Source: Mannheimia granulomatis (lineage in GTDB: Bacteria; Pseudomonadota; Gammaproteobacteria; Enterobacterales; Pasteurellaceae). Taken from it: 64,000 bases of DNA. The stretch lies in assembly GCF_011455695.1 (NCBI RefSeq), contig NZ_CP015030.1, positions 2,159,716-2,223,715 on the forward strand. The letters are read 5' to 3'. The translations under genes and the position numbers were made by a program. Position 1 is the first letter of the stretch, and the number at the start of each line of letters is the position of its first letter. The notes under the pieces are model-generated. The model did not search any database. It saw nothing but the letters and a program-made list of their open reading frames with translations, and was not told where the DNA came from. Of the stretch, positions 8,211 to 16,390 are shown piece by piece.

Positions 8211-9662
8211 ATGTCATATAGCAAATTTTCTCTACTTATCTTTAAAGCTTATCTCAATGGTAATTTTGTATCGAGCCAATGTGGTAAAACCTTTGCGGTA
8301 TATAATCCGACAAACGGTGAGAAGATTGGTGATGTAGCGGATTTAGGGGTAGAAGAGGTGAGTTATGCGATTGAGCAAGCCTTTCTTGCGCAGAAAAAGT
8401 GGCAAGCACTACTTCCTAAAGAGCGTGCAATCATTTTACGCAAATGGTTTGATCTGATTATGCAAAACCAAGAAGAACTGTCCCAAATTTTAAGCCTAGA
8501 ACAGGGTAAACCGCTTGCAGAAAGTCGGGGTGAAATTGCTTATGGAGCAAGTTTTATTGAATGGTTTGCTGAGGAAGGAAAACGGATTTGTGGTGACGTG
8601 CTACCACAAGATAAAGCTGGGCGACGTTTGTTTGTGACTAAACAACCTATCGGTGTGGTAGCGGCGGTTACCCCGTGGAATTTCCCGAATGCAATGATTA
8701 CCCGCAAAGCAGCTCCTGCTTTGGCAGCCGGTTGCGCAATTGTAATCAAGCCAGCGGCAGAAACACCACTTTCTGCATTGGCATTGGCTAAGTTGGCAGA
8801 GCAAGCAGGTATTCCAAAAGGTGTGTTTAATGTGGTTACCAGTAGTGATACCGAGGCAGTTGGACGAGAGCTGAGTACCAATCCTGCCGTGCGTAAACTC
8901 ACTTTCACAGGCTCGACCCGTGTCGGCAAAATTTTGATGCAACAAGCAGCCAGCACAGTAAAAAAATTGGCATTGGAATTGGGGGGTAATGCGCCAGCGA
9001 TTGTGTTTGATGATGCCGATCTAGACACCGCAGTGGAAGGCGTGTTTGCCTCCAAATTCCGCAATGCAGGGCAAACCTGCGTGTGTGCTAACCGCATTTA
9101 TGTACAAGCGGGTATTTATGAGCAATTTCTTGCAAAATTCAAACAGAAAGTGGAAGCCATAAAACTCGGCTCGCCGTTTGATGAGGGCGTCACCATGGGC
9201 GCACTCATCAGTGAAAAAGCAGTCGAGAAAGTGGAACAACATATTCAAAACGCCCTTTCACTGGGTGCAGAATTGGTTTTGGGCGGTAAACGTCACGAAT
9301 TAGGTGGCACTTTTTTCCAACCGACGATTTTAACCCACGTTACCCAAGCTATGCAGGTTGCCAAAGAAGAGACCTTTGCTCCGCTTGCTCCTATCTTCAA
9401 ATTTGAGACTGAAGAACAGGTGATTGAATGGGCAAATGATACCGAATTTGGGCTGGCAGCTTACTTGTTTAGTGAGAATAACTCTCGTATTTGGCGGGTT
9501 TCTGAACAGCTGGAATATGGTATCGTCGGCATTAATGAAGGCATTATCAGCAATGAGATTGCACCGTTTGGTGGTGTGAAAGAGTCCGGTATCGGTCGAG
9601 AAGGCTCAAAATATGGGATTGAAGAGTTTTTAGAGATGAAATATCTCTGTATGAAAATCTAA
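8211..9662 (+). CDS. gabD: Succinate-semialdehyde dehydrogenase GabD
   Basis: This NAD(P)-dependent aldehyde dehydrogenase of 483 residues oxidises succinate semialdehyde to succinate, matching the 482 residues of E. coli GabD. The sequence carries TPWNFPNAMITRKAAPALAA, LELGGNAP with its catalytic glutamate, and GQTCVCANR with the nucleophile at Cys290 and a second cysteine two residues on, a GabD trait. The start at 8211 follows GAGGGTGA; an upstream ATG at 8199 overlaps that site. No gabT aminotransferase or GABA permease is nearby, so the source of the semialdehyde is not evident. It is convergent with iolB and may be a single-gene unit. Confidence 0.9.
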   Translation: MSYSKFSLLIFKAYLNGNFVSSQCGKTFAVYNPTNGEKIGDVADLGVEEVSYAIEQAFLAQKKWQALLPKERAIILRKWFDLIMQNQEELSQILSLEQGKPLAESRGEIAYGASFIEWFAEEGKRICGDVLPQDKAGRRLFVTKQPIGVVAAVTPWNFPNAMITRKAAPALAAGCAIVIKPAAETPLSALALAKLAEQAGIPKGVFNVVTSSDTEAVGRELSTNPAVRKLTFTGSTRVGKILMQQAASTVKKLALELGGNAPAIVFDDADLDTAVEGVFASKFRNAGQTCVCANRIYVQAGIYEQFLAKFKQKVEAIKLGSPFDEGVTMGALISEKAVEKVEQHIQNALSLGAELVLGGKRHELGGTFFQPTILTHVTQAMQVAKEETFAPLAPIFKFETEEQVIEWANDTEFGLAAYLFSENNSRIWRVSEQLEYGIVGINEGIISNEIAPFGGVKESGIGREGSKYGIEEFLEMKYLCMKI

Positions 9663-9668
9663 AAAATG

Positions 9669-9690
9669 AAGGTGCGTTTACACGCACCTT
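9669..9690. terminator. Bidirectional terminator between gabD and iolB
   Basis: AAGGTGCGT (9669-9677) pairs exactly with ACGCACCTT (9682-9690) around a four-base loop, between the two convergent stop codons. Confidence 0.8.
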
Positions 9691-9698
9691 ATTAGTCT

Positions 9699-10520
9699 TT
9701 ACTCAAACTTCGCTTTATAGGCTTCACTATTGACCCACAAGTGGTCTTTCTCCCAAGTGAATTTCCATTGGCGCACCGGCCCTGCCATCACATTCAGGTA
9801 ATAGTTGTTGTAACCGGCAATGGTTGCAACCGGGTGGTAGCCACGTGGCACTTTTACCACATCTTTATCGTACACTGCCATACACTCATCTAGGCTGCGG
9901 TCATCAGTGTAAACCCGTTGCATTGCAAACCCTTGCGGTGGGTCGAATCGGTGGTAGTAACTCTCTTCTAAATAGGTTTCATTTGGCGAATCTTTCTCAT
10001 CGTGTTTATGGCTTGGGTAGGAGCTGGTGTTACCTTCATCTGTGAACACTTCGACCACCAATAAACTGTCTGCCGGTTCGGTTTCAGGCAGAATGTTGTG
10101 GACTAAGCGTTGGTTGTTGCCAAAACCGCGTTTTTCTACGCCGATGTCGTTTGGTGTAATCAAACGCACAGGGTGATTGCCAAATCCGGGGGCTTTGCAA
10201 ACGGCAAGCTCTAATTGACCGCTTGTAACTACCTTTACCTGCTTGTGTGGCGGAATATAGACCGCATACGGTGGGATTTTTTCAAACGGGCTGGCTCGGT
10301 TACCGATGTTTTCAAAGGCATACTCATCCACATAAACCGAACCTTTACCGGCAACAAACACCAAGCAGAGTTCGTTTTCGCTGCTTTCTAAGGTAAGGGA
10401 TTGATTGTCTAGCTCATAGGCTGCAAAGCTAACGTATTCCCAGTTGGCGTTTTGAGGGGTAATGTCTTGAATTTGCCCGTTCTCAGGGGATCTACTGTAT
10501 TTTGAAAGTAAAAAACTCAT
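9699..10520 (-). CDS. iolB: 5-deoxy-glucuronate isomerase IolB
   Basis: IolB converts 5-deoxy-D-glucuronate to 2-deoxy-5-keto-D-gluconate, the fourth step of inositol breakdown. The protein has 273 residues, the usual size. Metal-ligand motifs of the double cupin are visible: SYPSHKHDE and ESYYHRFDPPQGFAMQRVYT, then VPRGYHPVA near the C-terminus. The start at 10520 follows GGAGAAG; an upstream in-frame ATG would add 24 non-homologous residues. It is divergent from iolA, sharing a 209-base spacer with a CRP-like site and an iol palindrome. Confidence 0.95.
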   Translation of the reverse strand: MSFLLSKYSRSPENGQIQDITPQNANWEYVSFAAYELDNQSLTLESSENELCLVFVAGKGSVYVDEYAFENIGNRASPFEKIPPYAVYIPPHKQVKVVTSGQLELAVCKAPGFGNHPVRLITPNDIGVEKRGFGNNQRLVHNILPETEPADSLLVVEVFTDEGNTSSYPSHKHDEKDSPNETYLEESYYHRFDPPQGFAMQRVYTDDRSLDECMAVYDKDVVKVPRGYHPVATIAGYNNYYLNVMAGPVRQWKFTWEKDHLWVNSEAYKAKFE

Positions 10521-10602
10521 CGTGTTTCTTCTCCATCGTGGTGAAATGACAAGCTTACTATACCGAAATGATCGTTTTTTGGGTATTGGCAATCTTCAAA
10601 CT

Positions 10603-10618
10603 TGTTAGCGAGATCACA
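10603..10618. promoter_or_regulatory. Candidate CRP site, iolB-iolA spacer
   Basis: TGTTAGCGAGATCACA matches TGTGA-N6-TCACA at nine of ten defined positions. It lies in the divergent iolB/iolA spacer and immediately precedes the iol palindrome at 10622. Confidence 0.6.
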
Positions 10619-10621
10619 AAA

Positions 10622-10639
10622 ATGAAATAAATTTTTCAT
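10622..10639. promoter_or_regulatory. Putative IolR operator, iolB-iolA spacer
   Basis: ATGAAATAAATTTTTCAT is a perfect ATGAAA-N6-TTTCAT palindrome. Similar sites with the same spacing stand before the inositol ABC transporter and in the iolD/iolC spacer, which is why I assign it to the RpiR-type regulator encoded at 36003. A further half site, TTTTTCATTTTT, lies near 10663. Confidence 0.6.
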
Positions 10640-10729
10640 TTTTGTTCTATTTGTATTGATATTTTTCATTTTTAGCGGTAGTTTATCGGTTGTCCTTCTT
10701 CTCTATAAACCTCAAATAAGGAGCTTTAA

Positions 10730-12241
10730 ATGAGCCAATTTGTGAAAAATTTTATCAATGGTGTTGTGGTCGAAAGCCAAAGCCAACGTGTTACTTCCGT
10801 ATTTAACCCTGCAACAGGCGAAGAAACCAAAAAAGTGAAACTCAGCACGCCGGCAGAAGTGGATGCGGCAATTGCAGCAGCAGATACGGCATTCAAAAGC
10901 TGGTCGCAACAATCGCCATTACGTCGCGCGCGCGTGTTATTCAAATTCAAAGAATTACTAGAAGCTAACTTTGATGAATTAGCGCGTTTAATCAGCTCCG
11001 AGCACGGCAAAATCTACTCCGATGCGATTGGTGAATTAACCCGTGGTTTAGAAGTGGTGGAGTTTGCAACAGGCATTCCACACTTGCAAAAAGGTGAGTT
11101 TTCAGCGAATGCCGGGCGTGGTATCGACATTCACTCAATCCAACAACCATTAGGGGTTGTGGCAGGCATTACGCCGTTCAACTTCCCTGCAATGGTGCCG
11201 ATGTGGATGTTCCCGGTGGCAATTGCCTGCGGTAATACCTTCGTGTTGAAACCGTCTGAAAAAGATCCAAGTGTGTCTATTCGCTTAGCCGAATTATTAA
11301 AAGAAGCCGGTTTGCCGGACGGTGTGTTCAACGTAGTCCAAGGGGATAAAGAAGCCGTAGATATTCTCTTAACCGACCCTCGCATTCAAGCGGTGAGTTT
11401 TGTTGGCTCAACCCCGATCGCACACTATATTTATGAGAAAGGCTCAGCAAGCGGCAAACGTGTTCAAGCCTTGGGTGGTGCGAAAAACCATGCCTTGATT
11501 ATGCCGGATGCCGATGTACAAGGCACGGTCAACGCCTTACTTGGAGCGGCATTCGGTGCAGCGGGTGAGCGTTGTATGGCGTTGTCAGTTGCTGTGATCG
11601 TAGGTGATGAGCTTGCAGATAAAATCGTTGAAGAACTTATTCCAAAAGTGAAAGCACTGAAAATCGGCGCAGGCATACTGCCGGAAGGTACGCCGGAAAA
11701 TGATATGGGACCGGTCATTTCGAAAGAGCATAAAGCGAAAATCGAAAGTTACATCGACCAAGGTGTGGCACAAGGGGCGAAACTCTGTGTGGACGGACGT
11801 GGTTACAAAGTGGCAGGCAATGAGAACGGCTATTTCGTAGGCGGTACGTTGTTTGATAATGTGACGCCTGAAATGACCATTTGGCAAGATGAAATCTTCG
11901 GGCCGGTGTTGTCGGTCGTTCGTGTGAAAGATTATACCGAAGGGATTGCGTTAATCAACAGCCACCGATACGGTAACGGTAGTGCGATTTTCACGGCAGA
12001 TGGTGACTCAGCACGCCAATTTACCCAAGACGTGCAAGCCGGTATGGTGGGCGTGAACATTCCAATTCCGGTGCCGATGGCGTTCCACTGCTTCGGTGGT
12101 TGGAAGGCCTCGATCTTCGGGCCACTCAATGTCTATGGCACTGACGGTGTGCGTTTCTACACCCGTATGAAAACCATCACAACCCGTTGGCCGGACAGTG
12201 CGGTTCGTAGCCAAGCGGCATTTAATTTCCCAACATTATAA
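10730..12241 (+). CDS. iolA: Methylmalonate-semialdehyde dehydrogenase IolA/MmsA
   Basis: IolA oxidises malonate semialdehyde (and methylmalonate semialdehyde) with CoA and NAD to acetyl-CoA (or propionyl-CoA) and CO2, the last step of the inositol route. The 503-residue length is standard for CoA-acylating MmsA. Signatures are GITPFNFPAMVPMWMFPVA, the nucleophile Cys282 in GAAGERCMALS, and the C-terminal PIPVPMAFHCFGGWK stretch peculiar to this family. AAGGAG precedes the start. It is divergent from iolB and followed by a strong terminator, so it is probably monocistronic under shared CRP and iol control. Confidence 0.95.
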   Translation: MSQFVKNFINGVVVESQSQRVTSVFNPATGEETKKVKLSTPAEVDAAIAAADTAFKSWSQQSPLRRARVLFKFKELLEANFDELARLISSEHGKIYSDAIGELTRGLEVVEFATGIPHLQKGEFSANAGRGIDIHSIQQPLGVVAGITPFNFPAMVPMWMFPVAIACGNTFVLKPSEKDPSVSIRLAELLKEAGLPDGVFNVVQGDKEAVDILLTDPRIQAVSFVGSTPIAHYIYEKGSASGKRVQALGGAKNHALIMPDADVQGTVNALLGAAFGAAGERCMALSVAVIVGDELADKIVEELIPKVKALKIGAGILPEGTPENDMGPVISKEHKAKIESYIDQGVAQGAKLCVDGRGYKVAGNENGYFVGGTLFDNVTPEMTIWQDEIFGPVLSVVRVKDYTEGIALINSHRYGNGSAIFTADGDSARQFTQDVQAGMVGVNIPIPVPMAFHCFGGWKASIFGPLNVYGTDGVRFYTRMKTITTRWPDSAVRSQAAFNFPTL

Positions 12242-12274
12242 TAAAACTGAGTACATTTCCTTTTTTGAGTGTTT

Positions 12275-12303
12275 AGCGGCGAGCCATCGCCGCTTTTTTG
12301 TTT
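12275..12303 (+). terminator. Terminator after iolA
   Basis: AGCGGCGA (12275-12282) pairs with TCGCCGCT (12287-12294) around GCCA, and is followed by a long run of T broken by one G. Confidence 0.9.
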
Positions 12304-12440
12304 TTTCTAATAAGGGGCAACTTGCTGCACCATTCAGATATGAATTCATGATGCAGTATAGGCGTTAGCCCACTCTACTTATAGAAATTTGTAAAAAAAC
12401 AGCAAAAATTGACCGCTTGTATCGACTTTTTCCGAAAAAA

Positions 12441-12456
12441 TGTGATCTGTGTAACA
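12441..12456. promoter_or_regulatory. Candidate CRP site, inositol transporter promoter
   Basis: TGTGATCTGTGTAACA has a perfect left half and matches TGTGA-N6-TCACA at nine of ten positions, 184 bases before the binding-protein gene. Confidence 0.6.
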
Positions 12457-12507
12457 AATTTGAAACAAAGATATTGGTTGGTAAAATTTAGAATGATATA
12501 TTCTTTT

Positions 12508-12525
12508 TTGAAAAATTTATTTCAT
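12508..12525. promoter_or_regulatory. Putative IolR operator, inositol transporter promoter
   Basis: TTGAAAAATTTATTTCAT fits WTGAAA-N6-TTTCAT with the same arm spacing as the sites at 10622, 33609 and 33746. Confidence 0.55.
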
Positions 12526-12624
12526 AAAATCTTAAAGGTGAAATAAAACTTCATTTTTCTTCGCAGTTTGAAGTAACGTTGGCAATTCGTTGCCGTCAAT
12601 TTCCATCTATCAAGAGGATCTCTT

Positions 12625-13563
12625 ATGAAAAAGCGTTTTAAATTTGCGTTAAGTGCATTAACCCTAGGTTTGGCAGTAAACAGTTTTGCAAAAGATGAGT
12701 TGGTGGTTTTCAGTCTGCCAAACTTGTCCAGCCCGTTTGAAGTACAACTTCAAAAAGTAGCATTGGAAACCGGTAAAAAGCTGGAGGTGAAGCTACAAGT
12801 TTTAGACGGTCAAAGCTCTTCCACCAAACAGGCTTCTGATTTGGAAAATGCCATTACGCGTGGTGCAAAAGGCGTAATCATCTCTCCAAATGATGTTAAT
12901 GCGATTTCAGCTGCTGTTGAAGATATTATCAAAGAAAAAATTCCGGCTGCGACTCTTGACCGTAAAGTAGAGAGCAGCAAGCCTGTTCCACACTTTGGTG
13001 CAAATAATTACACCGGCGGTCAGGAAGTGGCGAAAGCGGTGAAAGCAAAATACCCTAACGGTGCGAAAGTGATTCTCTTAACCGGTCAGCCGGGTTCAAC
13101 CTCTAACATTGAGCGCACCAAAGGGATTCGTGATGAATTAGCCGCTGGTGGCGATAAATACAAAATCATTGTAGACCAAACCGGTAACTGGTTACGTTCT
13201 GAAGGTTTACGTATTATCGAAAGTGTGCTGCCAACCTTAAAAGAGAAACCGGAAGTGATCATCTCTGCAAACGACGATATGGCGCTCGGCGCAATTGAAG
13301 CATTACGTAGCCAAGGCTTAAAAGCAGGTGAAATTCTGGTAACTGGCTTTGATGCAACTCCGGAAGCATTAGCACGAGTGAAAGACGGCTGGTTATTCTT
13401 AACTGCTGACCAACGCCCGGGCTTTGCAGTCAGCACGGCCTTAGAGCAAGTGGTCGGCAACATTCGTGATAAAAAAGAAGTGAGTGGTGCAGACTATCCA
13501 CCGAAAATTATTCTAAAAGATAACCTGCAAGAAGCGGAACGTTTTGCAGAAGTGAGCGAATAA
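12625..13563 (+). CDS. Sugar-binding protein of the inositol ABC importer
   Basis: This is a periplasmic substrate-binding protein of 312 residues in the ribose/LacI-type class. A signal peptide (MKKRFKFALSALTLGLAVNS, cleaved after SFA) is followed by the two-lobed domain with TRGAKGVIISPNDVNAI and, near residue 215, ISANDDMALGAIEALRSQG. It heads a transporter operon with an ATPase and a permease. Because iolB and iolA are directly upstream, an oxidoreductase follows, and the promoter carries an iol palindrome, the ligand is probably myo-inositol, as for IbpA/IatP systems. Ribose or another sugar cannot be ruled out from sequence. Confidence 0.88.
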   Translation: MKKRFKFALSALTLGLAVNSFAKDELVVFSLPNLSSPFEVQLQKVALETGKKLEVKLQVLDGQSSSTKQASDLENAITRGAKGVIISPNDVNAISAAVEDIIKEKIPAATLDRKVESSKPVPHFGANNYTGGQEVAKAVKAKYPNGAKVILLTGQPGSTSNIERTKGIRDELAAGGDKYKIIVDQTGNWLRSEGLRIIESVLPTLKEKPEVIISANDDMALGAIEALRSQGLKAGEILVTGFDATPEALARVKDGWLFLTADQRPGFAVSTALEQVVGNIRDKKEVSGADYPPKIILKDNLQEAERFAEVSE

Positions 13564-13570
13564 TTTTTTG

Positions 13571-13597
13571 CCTCCCTGCTGAGGTGGGGAGGTTTTT
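13571..13597 (+). terminator. Attenuator hairpin between binding protein and ATPase genes
   Basis: CCTCCC (13571-13576) pairs with GGGAGG (13587-13592), followed by TTTTTCTTTC. In sugar ABC operons such a partial terminator after the first gene gives more binding protein than transporter. The ATPase ribosome binding site, GGAGG, follows. Confidence 0.7.
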
Positions 13598-13611
13598 CTT
13601 TCGGAGGTTGT

Positions 13612-15156
13612 ATGTCTACTCCTTTACTTGAAGTCCGAGACTTGAAAAAAAGTTTCTCTGGTGTAATGGCGCTAAACGGCGTTAAACTTACCGTAGGTGC
13701 GGGTGAAGTTCACGCATTACTGGGTGAGAATGGTGCGGGTAAATCCACCCTATTAAAAGCCCTTTCCGGCGCACAACCGCAAACCAGCGGTGAGATTATC
13801 TTTAATGGCGAAACCTTAAGCTTGGATGATTCACCTTTTGATCGCCAGCTCAAAGGGATTGTGACTATCTATCAAGAATTTAATTTGCTGCCGAATATGA
13901 CGGTGGCGGAAAACTTTTTCCTCGGGCGCGAGCCAACCAAAGGCTTGTTTGTCAATGAAAAAGCGGTAAACGACGAAGCCCAAATGGTGCTGGATAACCT
14001 CGGCTTAAATATCAAACCGGATACTCAAGTTTCTCGTTTAAGTGTTGCACAACAACAGATGGTAGAAATTGCTCGAGCAATGACTTTAAACGCCAAACTG
14101 ATCATTATGGACGAGCCGTCTGCTGCCCTTAGTGACAAAGAGGTGGAAACCCTTCACCAAATCGTGCGTGATTTAAAAAGCCGTGGTGTCAGTGTGATTT
14201 ATGTGACCCACCGTTTAAACGAAGTGTTTGCGCTATGTGATCGCTTTACCGTGTTCCAAGACGGACGTTACTCGGGCGAAGGTGAAGTGAAAAATGTGAA
14301 TGTGGATGACATTATCCGTATGATGGTGGGGCGTGCAGTCGCCTTTACCCGCCGTCCACCGGAAGAAACGCATCATACTCACCGCCCTGTGCGTTTAGCA
14401 GTCAAAAATCTACACCGTGAAAAACCGGCACTTGACCCTCACGGTATCGCATTACACGGCGTGTCTTTCAACATTCATGAGGGTGAAGTGTTAGGCATTG
14501 CCGGCTTGGTAGGCGCAGGTCGTACCGAAATTGCCCGCTGCTTATTTGGCGTAGAAAAATATACCGCCGATGAAATCAGCTTAGACGGCAAACCATACTC
14601 TGCTGTTTCGCCACTAGATGCATTGGAAAAAGGCGTTGCGCTGGTGCCGGAAGATCGTAAAAAAGAGGGCTTGGTACTCGGCTTACCAATCAAAACCAAT
14701 ATGACCCTGCCAATTTTAGGTAAATTGCTGAAAGGTAATTTGTTTGTTGATAACAATAAAGAAGATGATTTAATCGAAACTTACCGCCAAGCTCTACGCA
14801 TCAAAATGGCAAGTAGTGAGTTGGAAGCTCGTAAGCTTTCCGGCGGTAACCAGCAAAAAGTGATTTTAGCCCGCTGTATGGCGTTAAACCCAAAAGTGTT
14901 GATTGTTGATGAGCCAACCCGTGGGATTGATGTCGGCGCCAAATCGGAAGTACACCAAGTGCTGTTCGATATGGCAAAACAGGGTGTAGCCGTGCTGGTT
15001 ATCTCCTCCGATTTACCTGAAGTTATGGCAATTTCAGACCGTATTATTACCTTATCCGAAGGTCGCGTAACCGGCGAAATTCATGGCGATGAGGCAAGCG
15101 AAGAAAAATTAATGTCAATGATGGCAGTCGGCGTTCAGCGTGAACAGGCAGCATAA
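13612..15156 (+). CDS. Double-domain sugar ABC transporter ATPase
   Basis: This cytoplasmic ATPase of 514 residues drives the importer. It has two fused nucleotide-binding domains, as in RbsA, XylG and MglA. The first has Walker A GENGAGKST (about residue 40), LSVAQQQMVEIARAM and Walker B IIMDEPSAAL. The second has a degenerate Walker A, GLVGAGRTE, then LSGGNQQKV and VDEPTRGID. Degeneracy in the second site is normal for this subfamily. It lies between the binding-protein and permease genes, with GGAGG ahead of its start. Myo-inositol specificity is inferred from context. Confidence 0.92.
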   Translation: MSTPLLEVRDLKKSFSGVMALNGVKLTVGAGEVHALLGENGAGKSTLLKALSGAQPQTSGEIIFNGETLSLDDSPFDRQLKGIVTIYQEFNLLPNMTVAENFFLGREPTKGLFVNEKAVNDEAQMVLDNLGLNIKPDTQVSRLSVAQQQMVEIARAMTLNAKLIIMDEPSAALSDKEVETLHQIVRDLKSRGVSVIYVTHRLNEVFALCDRFTVFQDGRYSGEGEVKNVNVDDIIRMMVGRAVAFTRRPPEETHHTHRPVRLAVKNLHREKPALDPHGIALHGVSFNIHEGEVLGIAGLVGAGRTEIARCLFGVEKYTADEISLDGKPYSAVSPLDALEKGVALVPEDRKKEGLVLGLPIKTNMTLPILGKLLKGNLFVDNNKEDDLIETYRQALRIKMASSELEARKLSGGNQQKVILARCMALNPKVLIVDEPTRGIDVGAKSEVHQVLFDMAKQGVAVLVISSDLPEVMAISDRIITLSEGRVTGEIHGDEASEEKLMSMMAVGVQREQAA

Positions 15157-15167
15157 GAGAGGTTTAT

Positions 15168-16196
15168 ATGACAACACAATTTTTAAAAAACCTAGGCATG
15201 GTTGATGATAAAGGAAAAATCGATTTTATTGCCTTCTTTGAACGATTTGGCGTACTAATTTTCTTAATTTTACTGATTATTTTCTTTACCTCACAAAATA
15301 GTGCTTTCCTGTCTCAACGCAATATCTACAATGTGTTAACCGAAGTCTCTATTTTTGGAATTATGGCGGTGGGGATGACTTTTGTGATTCTCACTGCGGG
15401 AATTGACCTCTCTGTCGGCTCAATTTTAGCGGTAACGGCAATGTTCGCTGCCTATATTATCAAAGGCGATAATACTGTGACAGTCGAAGCCGGTGCTTGG
15501 GGGGGAATGAGCTGGCTGATTGGATTAGGTATCTGCTTAGGTTTAGGCACATTGATCGGCTGGCTGCACGGATTGGGTGTCACTAAACTTAAATTACCGC
15601 CGTTTATTATTACACTTGGCGGTATGACGATTTGGCGTGGAGTTACCTTAGTACTGAACAACGGTTCGCCAATTGCCGGCTTTGATGAGGGCTACCGCTG
15701 GTGGGGACGTGGCGATATTTTAGGCGTGCCTGTGCCGGTTGTGATCTTCGCTTTTGTTGCGATCATAGGTTACTTTGCTCTTCACAAAACCCGCTGGGGA
15801 CGTTATGTCTACTCCGTCGGTGGCAATCCCGAAGCCGCACGTTTAGCCGGTGTGAATATCAATCGAACCTTAGTGAGCGTATATGTTGTAATCGGTGCAT
15901 TAGCAGGCTTAGCCGGTTTCATTCTCTCCGCCCGTTTAGGCAGTGCGGAATCCGTTGCTGGTGTATCGTTCGAGTTACGTGTGATTGCCTCTGTGGTGAT
16001 TGGTGGAACCTCACTGATGGGCGGATATGGACGGATTACCGGCACGATCATCGGCTCAATTATTATGGGCGTGTTGATTAATGGCTTAGTGCTGATGGAC
16101 GTTTCTGCCTACTATCAACAGATTATTATGGGGATCATCATTATCCTCGCCGTTGCCTTTGATACCTATGCGAAGAGCAGACGAGGGGCGATTTAA
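15168..16196 (+). CDS. Sugar ABC transporter permease (RbsC type)
   Basis: This inner-membrane channel subunit of 342 residues has about eight to ten helices. The family signatures GIDLSVGSILAVTAM (near residue 78), TLGGMTIWRGVTLVLNNG (near 150), RYVYSVGGNPEAARLAGVN (near 215) and VIGGTSLMGGYGRITG (near 280) are all present. It starts 11 bases after the ATPase gene and probably imports myo-inositol together with it. An uptake-signal inverted repeat ends the transporter unit at 16201. Confidence 0.92.
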   Translation: MTTQFLKNLGMVDDKGKIDFIAFFERFGVLIFLILLIIFFTSQNSAFLSQRNIYNVLTEVSIFGIMAVGMTFVILTAGIDLSVGSILAVTAMFAAYIIKGDNTVTVEAGAWGGMSWLIGLGICLGLGTLIGWLHGLGVTKLKLPPFIITLGGMTIWRGVTLVLNNGSPIAGFDEGYRWWGRGDILGVPVPVVIFAFVAIIGYFALHKTRWGRYVYSVGGNPEAARLAGVNINRTLVSVYVVIGALAGLAGFILSARLGSAESVAGVSFELRVIASVVIGGTSLMGGYGRITGTIIGSIIMGVLINGLVLMDVSAYYQQIIMGIIIILAVAFDTYAKSRRGAI

Positions 16197-16200
16197 CTGA

Positions 16201-16249
16201 AACAAGCGGTCTGAATTTGTAAAATTTTTGCAAAAACAGACCGCTTGTT
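16201..16249. terminator. Inverted uptake-signal pair after the ABC operon
   Basis: AACAAGCGGTCTG (16201-16213) is the exact complement of CAGACCGCTTGTT (16237-16249), which is followed by TTGTC. Each arm holds a full uptake signal. Confidence 0.75.
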
Positions 16250-16289
16250 TTGTCAGGTGCACTTGCCAAAGCACCTTTTTTGAGCGGTT

Positions 16290-16373
16290 GGTGAGCTTGT
16301 TGAGCCATAAGCGAAAAGTCATTTCGACAAGCTCAACGATCGAAAGATTTTTCGGTACGTTGGCAAACGTACC
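16290..16373. repeat. Two adjacent hairpins before the oxidoreductase gene
   Basis: GGTGAGCTTGTTGA (16290-16303) pairs with TCGACAAGCTCAAC (16324-16337) with two weak positions, and GGTACGTT (16354-16361) pairs with AACGTACC (16366-16373). The second stem is followed by CTAC, the same trailing bases as the hairpin at 54057. This looks like small dispersed repeats; a role in RNA stability is possible. Confidence 0.5.
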
Positions 16374-16390
16374 CTACGAGGTAGAACACT

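Larger units (their letters stand above)
12304..12624 (+). promoter_or_regulatory. Control region of the inositol ABC transporter
   Basis: This 320-base gap holds no gene. In order it contains an uptake signal (GACCGCTTGT at 12410), a CRP-like site (12441), an iol palindrome (12508), a partial repeat of the same palindrome near 12539, and a small UUCG hairpin GGCAA-TTCG-TTGCC (12581-12594) in the probable leader. AGAGGA precedes the start of the binding-protein gene. Confidence 0.6.

Noticed and set aside
8540-9097. A 185-codon open frame opposite gabD
   Set aside because: It is a shadow of a strongly coding frame and has no family features.
13571-13597. End of the transporter operon after the binding-protein gene
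   Set aside because: The hairpin is short, and the ATPase gene follows within 15 bases with its own ribosome binding site; partial attenuation is more likely than a true operon end.
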